From Ectobacillus ponti (GTDB lineage: Bacteria; Bacillota; Bacilli; Bacillales; Bacillaceae_G), in the NCBI RefSeq assembly GCF_024294785.1, contig NZ_JANCLT010000013.1:1-64000 (forward strand): 64,000 nucleotides of DNA, read 5' to 3'. The notes below the pieces were generated by a model that saw nothing but the letters and a program-made list of their open reading frames with translations, made no database searches and was not told the origin of the DNA. How positions within the stretch are numbered: the stretch's first letter is position 1; each line of letters starts with the position of its first letter. Below are positions 59,641-64,000 of the stretch, in pieces. The translations under genes were made by a program, and so were the position numbers.

Positions 59641-59992
59641 GGGGACGTTACGGATTCGACAGGGGTAGTTCGAGCTTAAGTTGCGAGTCGAGGGGATCGG
59701 CCTCGTTAAAACGTCAACGCCTATAACTGGCAACCAAAAATTAGCTTTAGCTGCTTAATTAAAGTAGCTGCTCCTCCCTCCGTTGTCTGTGCGGTAGGGT
59801 AAGGGGCCCACTCTTAGCAGACTACGCCGGCGTCCACCGTCTGAGGACAAAGGAAGAGAACAACCAGACTAGCCGCCCGGGCGCCTGTCGATAGGCAGAT
59901 GGGTCGGCGAAACGCGAATATGTCGACTACACTCGTAGAAGCTTAAGTGCCGATATTTCTGGACGCGGGTTCGACTCCCGCCGTCTCCACCA
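59641..59992 (+). ncRNA. ssrA: tmRNA (transfer-messenger RNA)
   Basis: About 352 bases, from GGGGACGTTACGGATTCGAC to the encoded CCACCA. The tRNA-like ends pair (GGGGAC...GTCTCCACCA) and the T-loop is GGTTCGACTCC. The tag frame follows ATAACT: GGC AAC CAA AAA TTA GCT TTA GCT GCT TAA (59729-59758), giving GNQKLALAA after the charged Ala. The tag ends in LAA, the ClpXP signal, and is shorter than that of B. subtilis (GKTNSFNQNVALAA). Pseudoknot regions follow the tag. Confidence 0.96.
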
Positions 59993-60014
59993 AATACATA
60001 TTTGGTGGTTTTTT
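59987..60014 (+). terminator. Terminator of ssrA
   Basis: Stem CCACCAAATA / TATTTGGTGG with 2-base centre, then T6. The first arm includes the mature 3' CCACCA. Confidence 0.88.
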
Positions 60015-60079
60015 ATTTTATACGATTAACCATGATGTGGCCTTTCGGCTATGTTATGGTTTTTTTGCTTTCACGGCTA

Positions 60080-60178
60080 GGGAGCCTGTATGCCAACCTG
60101 GCTCCCCTGTCGTATAATAGACATAGGGAGTCAGCCTCTTTTCTGTACGACGACAGAACTCAGGGAGGCACTCTTTTT
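60080..60178 (+). promoter_or_regulatory. Promoter, candidate operator and leader terminator of the SorC-type regulator
   Basis: -10 TATAAT at 60113-60118. An inverted repeat GGGAGCC / GGCTCCC (60080-60086 / 60100-60106) covers the -35 region and may be the autoregulatory operator. In the leader, GAGT(CA)GCCTC (60128-60138) pairs with GAGGCACTC (60165-60173), followed by T5, a Rho-independent terminator about 55 bases before the start codon; it could act as an attenuator. Confidence 0.5.
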
Positions 60179-60233
60179 GTGCGGAAACTGGGTTCAGGTG
60201 AACCATGCATGGATAGAATCGGGAGGCGGCTGT

Positions 60234-61184
60234 ATGCTGGATTGGGAAGAAAAGAAGCGGTTGACTGAAATCGCTCATTTGTATTATCTGGAGGATTGTA
60301 CGCAGGAGCAGATCTCACAGAAGGTTGGGGTGTCCAGAAGCCTCATTTCCAAGCTGCTGCAAAAGGCGAGAGATCTGGGCTTGGTGGAGATTTATATTAA
60401 GGATGAAGATTTCCGCATTGTCCAGCTGGAGTATCAGCTGGAGCAAAAGTACGGCCTGCAGGATGTGGTTGTGGTGGCTGCGTCCGGCATGACCTCGGAG
60501 GCGAAGAAGAGGGAAATTGGACGGGCCGGCGGCTACTACCTTTCGAAGAATCTGAAGGGGGCAGCCAGCATTGGGATTTCCTGGGGTTCTACGTTACTGG
60601 AGCTGGTCAAGGAGTATCCGGTGGAGCAGAGGGGAGAGGTAAAAGTCATCCCTCTCGTAGGTGGGCTTGGCACGCACTACGTGGAAATCCATGCAAACCA
60701 GCTGGCGTATGAGCTGGCAAAGAAGATGAACAGCAGCTGCTCTTACCTGTATGCGCCGGCCATTGTGGAATCAAAGGAGCGGCGGGACAGGCTCGTTGCG
60801 ATGAAGGATATTTACTCCGTGCTCGAAGAGGGAGAAGACGTGGATGTGGCGCTGATCAGTGTGGGGAATCCCTATCATGAGCAGTCGACCCTGAAGGTAT
60901 TGGAATACATACAAGACAAGGATCTGGAGCAGCTCCGCGAGCAGGGGGCAGTCGCTGACATTGCTTCCCGCTTCGTCGACCGGTCCGGGAATGAAGTGAA
61001 CCATCCCGTGAATGACAGGGTAATCGGTTTGCCGTTGGAGAAGCTGAAGAGAATTAAAAAAGTCATTGGTGTCGTGGATGGGACGCATAAGCTGGAAGGT
61101 GTATTGGCTGCCCTGCAGGGAGGCTACATAGACGCGCTGATCATAGATGACCAAACAGCCCTGACGCTGACAAACGAAGGGTAA
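60234..61184 (+). CDS. SorC/DeoR-type sugar-responsive transcriptional regulator
   Basis: Protein of 316 residues. N-terminal helix-turn-helix (LYYLEDCTQEQISQKVGVSRSLISKLLQKARDLGLVEIYI) and a C-terminal sugar-phosphate-binding domain of the SorC family (GAASIGISWGSTLLELV; VIPLVGGLGTHYVEIHANQLAYELAKKM; VIGVVDGTHKLEGVLAALQGGYIDALIIDDQTA). It is related in layout to CggR. Start at the ATG at 60234 (GGGAGGCGG upstream). It is convergent with an FGGY kinase gene, whose substrate or product phosphate is the likely effector. Confidence 0.9.
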   Translation: MLDWEEKKRLTEIAHLYYLEDCTQEQISQKVGVSRSLISKLLQKARDLGLVEIYIKDEDFRIVQLEYQLEQKYGLQDVVVVAASGMTSEAKKREIGRAGGYYLSKNLKGAASIGISWGSTLLELVKEYPVEQRGEVKVIPLVGGLGTHYVEIHANQLAYELAKKMNSSCSYLYAPAIVESKERRDRLVAMKDIYSVLEEGEDVDVALISVGNPYHEQSTLKVLEYIQDKDLEQLREQGAVADIASRFVDRSGNEVNHPVNDRVIGLPLEKLKRIKKVIGVVDGTHKLEGVLAALQGGYIDALIIDDQTALTLTNEG

Positions 61185-61188
61185 ACAA

Positions 61189-61224
61189 ATAGTCCGTGCC
61201 CCTTGTCGAAGGAGCACGGACTAT
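61189..61224. terminator. Bidirectional terminator between the SorC-type regulator and the FGGY kinase
   Basis: Sixteen-bp near-perfect inverted repeat (61189-61204 / 61209-61224) with loop GTCG. Confidence 0.85.
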
Positions 61225-61236
61225 CTGTTTGGCAGC

Positions 61237-62805
61237 TTATTTTACACTGCCTGCAAGCTCGAACTGGTTGATGCTTGTATTTTCCCACATCCATTGGTGA
61301 AACTGGGGATATGCTTTGCGGTACTGTTCTGCATACAGCTGGTATCTTTCGTGATTTTCCTGATTCGGCTCCACGACCTGCTGCTTAAACCGCACCATGT
61401 TGGCGACAGCTGCTTCAATGCTTGGATATGCCCCTGCAGCCACGCTGGCCAAAATGGCGGATCCAAGGCAGGCAACTTGATTGTCTTCTGGAACGTGGAT
61501 GGTGATGTTGCTTACATCTGCATGGATTTGTAAGAAGAGCGGACTGTTTGTGGCGCCTCCTGCTGCATATACCTCTTGAGCCGCAATGCCGTTGCTTCTG
61601 AAGTTTCTGATATTGTAGTCCGTTCCATAGGCAATTCCTTCAATGATGGCACGGTAGATATGCTCCCGGCTGTGCTTGAGGGACAGCCCTGAAATGAGTC
61701 CTCTTACATTCGGGTCTACATGAGGAGAGCGGTTTCCTTGCCAGTAATCCAGCACAATGAGCCCTTCGGAGCCCGGTGGAATTTTGGCGGCTTCCTCATT
61801 CAATAAATCGTATACGTTTACATTTTTCTGTTGTGCAATATACTCCAGGTCCTTGCAGAAGTTTGTGCGGAACCATTTGATGGTGGACCCGGAAGAGGAT
61901 TGGCCGGCTTCGACCAGCTGTAAGCCCGGCATGACCGCATTCGGGAATGCGCCCATAATTTCCTTGGCATGAATTCGTTTGTCTGTCAGGCTGTAGATGT
62001 TATGGGATGAACCGGTAATGAGAGCCACTTTTCCCTTATGCACAACGCCAAGTCCAATCATGCCATTCAGCGCATCCACACCGCCCCGTCCTACAGGAGT
62101 TCCGGCGCACAAGCCGAGCTCATCTGCCGCTGCCTGTGTAAGAGGGCCCACAAGCTTTCCTAAGCTGCAGATATCAGCAGGGAGCTTTTCGAATACATCA
62201 CCCAATCCGACGTCTTCATAAAATCCTCTTGGAAATCCGCCTTCTTCTTCATTGTAATACCATCTATAGGTGGTTGTGCTGATGCTTCCTGTATGTCTGC
62301 CGGTCAGCTTATACGTATACCAGTCAGAGAAATCCAAGATTTTGTCTGCCTCTTCATACAGCGCAGGCTCATTCCGTTTCAGCCACAGTACCTTGCAGGG
62401 CATCCATTCCGGGGAAACCTTGCCATAGCCGTTATATTTTAACGCGTCATGCCCAGAGCGGGAAATGAGCTCTGCTTCTTCATGGGCGCGCAAATCCATC
62501 CACATCAGAGCGGGGCGTAAAGGTGTTCCGTCCTCTTTGCATAACACCATAGTTGGGCAGGTAGTGTCCAGGCTTAAGCCGATAATTTGCTCTTTTGCAA
62601 CGCCAGCCTGCTTCATGGCTTGCTGTACACTATTGACCAAAGCCGACCACCATTCAGCCGGGTCCTGCTCTGCCCAGCCTGTGTGAGGATGATAGGTTTT
62701 GTAGCCTGTGATCCCCATGCCCGCTTGCTGTCCATATAAATCATATATGCCTACCCTTACACCTTCTGTGCCACCATCAATTCCAATCACGAACTCTTTT
62801 GGCAT
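61237..62805 (-). CDS. FGGY-family carbohydrate kinase
   Basis: Sugar kinase of 522 residues. N-terminal ATPase phosphate loop FVIGIDGGTEGVRVGIYD (5-22), HTGWAEQDPAEWW, DTTCPTMVLC, and the FGGY C-terminal signature region (YWQGNRSPHVDPNVRGLISGLSLKHSREHIYRAIIEGIAYGTDYNI; YAAGGATNSPLFLQIHADV). It phosphorylates a sugar or polyol; residues around ISTTTYRWYYN suggest the ribulokinase/tetritol-kinase side of the family, but the substrate cannot be fixed. AAAGGGGAG precedes the ATG. The upstream gene on the same strand is an SAF-domain oxidoreductase, probably the same pathway. Confidence 0.9.
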   Translation of the reverse strand: MPKEFVIGIDGGTEGVRVGIYDLYGQQAGMGITGYKTYHPHTGWAEQDPAEWWSALVNSVQQAMKQAGVAKEQIIGLSLDTTCPTMVLCKEDGTPLRPALMWMDLRAHEEAELISRSGHDALKYNGYGKVSPEWMPCKVLWLKRNEPALYEEADKILDFSDWYTYKLTGRHTGSISTTTYRWYYNEEEGGFPRGFYEDVGLGDVFEKLPADICSLGKLVGPLTQAAADELGLCAGTPVGRGGVDALNGMIGLGVVHKGKVALITGSSHNIYSLTDKRIHAKEIMGAFPNAVMPGLQLVEAGQSSSGSTIKWFRTNFCKDLEYIAQQKNVNVYDLLNEEAAKIPPGSEGLIVLDYWQGNRSPHVDPNVRGLISGLSLKHSREHIYRAIIEGIAYGTDYNIRNFRSNGIAAQEVYAAGGATNSPLFLQIHADVSNITIHVPEDNQVACLGSAILASVAAGAYPSIEAAVANMVRFKQQVVEPNQENHERYQLYAEQYRKAYPQFHQWMWENTSINQFELAGSVK

Positions 62806-62834
62806 ATATACAATCTCCCCTTTCTTTTAAATAA

Positions 62835-62880
62835 ATTATATAGTTTTACAAAATCATATGGCTATAAAAATTTTAAAACT
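62835..62880 (-). promoter_or_regulatory. AT-rich promoter and possible operator of the FGGY kinase gene
   Basis: Minus-strand -10 TATAAT (62840-62835). Arms AGTTTTA (62842-62848) and TAAAACT (62874-62880) form an inverted repeat. This could be the site for the SorC-type regulator. Weak evidence. Confidence 0.35.
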
Positions 62881-62905
62881 TCTGACTATATAAATGCTGG
62901 TATTT

Positions 62906-62971
62906 ATAAAAAAGAGGACATCAGCAGCCCATATGTGCGGGTCTAAAAGGAATAATGTGCTGTGAGTCCTC
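62906..62971 (-). terminator. Terminator with large internal structure after the SAF-domain gene
   Basis: On the minus strand GAGGAC (62971-62966) pairs with GTCCTC (62919-62914) followed by T6. Inner pairing CAGCA / TGCTG adds to the stem. The large loop is unusual for a plain terminator. Confidence 0.55.
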
Positions 62972-63001
62972 CTATCAAGAGAGCATTACGTTTTCTATTG
63001 T

Positions 63002-64000
63002 TTATACGTGAACGATGGACTTCACAGCGGCAGGCGCCTCGGCCATGCTTTGCTGCTGCAGGGAGCGCAGCTTCCAAATGGTGGATTCCTGCTCCTGTTC
63101 AATGTCATCAAAGGTAATGATTTCGCCTTTTTTCACCGGGCGTTTCATGACAACATTGGAATCGACCAGACCGATTGGCAATGCCTTTGCGCGGGAAGCA
63201 TCTGCCTGGGACAGGAGTCTGCCGTACACTGTGTAGCCGCCGATGCCATCAAGCCGGAAGCCAGGCTCCAGGTCAACCTTAGCAACGGCGACCGTTTCAG
63301 CCTGCAGGCCTTTCCATGGAGCGATTGTGGCCGCGTTATGGAAGTAGGCGCGTGCCACAGAAAGAGGTGTTTCCAGGCTTGTTAAGTGATAAGGGCGGTA
63401 CAATACGTAATTTGGACCGGAGCCCATTTTCAGATAGTTCATTTCATGGTGGACTTCGGGTTTATCAGAAGAAACAATGGCAAATACGCCTGGCGCTACT
63501 CCGTTGACAAAGTCCACAACCTTCTTGTTGTTGAGAATGCCGCCATGCTCCTTCAGTTGGAACAGTTCGGGAAGCTCGTGAACCGTTGCAGAAGGGCCAT
63601 GCATGCCTGCGACATCCGGAAGAAATCCTGTGGCATTTGCAACCGCATTCATTTCCACCATGGTTTTCGTCCCGTCCTGGAAGGAGGCGATCATTTTCGG
63701 GCTGGCACCCTTTGCCTTCGCCTCTTCAGCTGCGGAGGTAGGGTTTGCTGCATAGTTCAATGTGTTGTTCTTTCCTTTTCCAAGGGCCACAATTTCAAAG
63801 CCGATGGCATCCGCAAAATCGTACAACTCCATGATGGCGCCTGGCTCATCACCGGCAGAGCCTGTATACACGACTCCGCTTGCGTCTGCCATTCTCTTCA
63901 GCAGCGGGCCTACTGTTACATCAGCCTCCACATTCAGCATGACGATATGCTTCTTGTTCAAGATGGTCTTCCAAGCAATTTCCGCACCGATATTCGGGAT
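63002..64000 (-). CDS. SAF-domain NAD(P)-dependent oxidoreductase (5' end outside the window)
   Basis: The last 332 codons of a gene whose start is beyond the right edge; the frame is open to base 64000 (IPNIGAEIAWKTILNKKHIVMLNVEADVTVGPLL). It resembles the homoserine-dehydrogenase-like oxidoreductases that end in an SAF domain. Visible parts are the end of the Rossmann domain (HIVMLNVEADVTVGPLLKRMAD), a central catalytic part (GDEPGAIMELYDFADAIGFEIVALGKGKNN) and the C-terminal SAF domain (ALPIGLVDSNVVMKRPVKKGEIITFDDI). The N-terminal NAD-binding motif is missing only because of the window edge. With the FGGY kinase and SorC-type regulator it suggests a polyol or branched-sugar catabolic cluster. 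Confidence 0.8.
   Translation of the reverse strand: MPNIGAEIAWKTILNKKHIVMLNVEADVTVGPLLKRMADASGVVYTGSAGDEPGAIMELYDFADAIGFEIVALGKGKNNTLNYAANPTSAAEEAKAKGASPKMIASFQDGTKTMVEMNAVANATGFLPDVAGMHGPSATVHELPELFQLKEHGGILNNKKVVDFVNGVAPGVFAIVSSDKPEVHHEMNYLKMGSGPNYVLYRPYHLTSLETPLSVARAYFHNAATIAPWKGLQAETVAVAKVDLEPGFRLDGIGGYTVYGRLLSQADASRAKALPIGLVDSNVVMKRPVKKGEIITFDDIEQEQESTIWKLRSLQQQSMAEAPAAVKSIVHV

Overview
The window is a chromosome segment of a Bacillales bacterium, most likely a member of the Bacillaceae with a moderately GC-rich genome. The evidence is the gene content and order, close to the Bacillus subtilis blocks uvrBA - yvlD - hprK - lgt - yvoD - ppaX - yvoF, yvcD - trxB, yvcI - rapZ - glmR - whiA - crh, clpP - tRNA-Arg, sigL - cggR - gapA - pgk - tpiA - gpmI - eno, and secG - est - rnr - smpB - ssrA. 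Strong AAGGAGG-type ribosome binding sites, ATG/GTG/TTG starts, and CtsR, CggR and LexA (DinR) type operators agree with this. I cannot name the species.

Layout. 1-2.6 kb: two divergent Gln-rich coiled-coil proteins, a 45-residue membrane peptide and a zinc-dependent phospholipase C-like protein. 2.8-8.7 kb: a two-component system followed by a GT39 membrane glycosyltransferase and a GT2 polyprenyl-phosphate glycosyltransferase. All three transcription units carry the same array of 11-bp-spaced direct repeats at the same distance from the -10 box, so this looks like a compact self-contained regulon. 8.8-12 kb: small accessory genes (unknown protein, Nudix, DUF3784, GNAT, multicopper oxidase). 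12.2-28.5 kb: the conserved DNA repair / HPr kinase / lipoprotein / thioredoxin / RapZ-GlmR-WhiA-Crh core. The histidine operon that sits between yvoF and yvcD in B. subtilis is absent here.

28.5-37 kb: an accessory operon of seven genes coding for an unknown acidic protein, a PIN-domain protein, a kinase with a possible N-terminal PIN-like domain and a zinc ribbon, two TerY-like VWA proteins, a PP2C-like phosphatase with a long acidic tail, and a zinc-ribbon/TcaA-like membrane protein. The kinase/phosphatase/VWA trio resembles the TerY-P (YegI-YegK-YegL) signalling triad and is the best candidate in the window for a little-described system. 37-38.3 kb: clpP under CtsR control, a candidate structured small RNA, and tRNA-Arg(CCG). 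38.4-40.3 kb: a polytopic DUF6020-like membrane protein preceded by what looks like the remnant of a GT2 gene.

40.7-49.9 kb: rpoN (sigL), a glutaredoxin-like gene, and the glycolytic operon cggR-gapA-pgk-tpiA-gpmI-eno. The pgk-tpiA gap is expanded to about 480 bp and holds a dispersed repeat plus an array of hairpins with conserved loops and different stems. 50-56 kb: a DegV protein, two near-identical DoxX paralogues with matching promoter elements, secG, est and rnr. 56-59 kb: a nitrilase-family hydrolase and a two-gene ABC exporter. 59-60 kb: smpB and tmRNA (tag GNQKLALAA). 60-64 kb: a SorC-type regulator, a convergent FGGY carbohydrate kinase, and an SAF-domain oxidoreductase running off the right edge; this is a catabolic module for an unknown sugar or polyol.

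Between genes there are three families of noncoding repeats: an approximately 120-bp palindromic dispersed element (three copies, each with conserved ends), short tandem repeats with a striking 21-bp period at four loci, and the hairpin array before tpiA.
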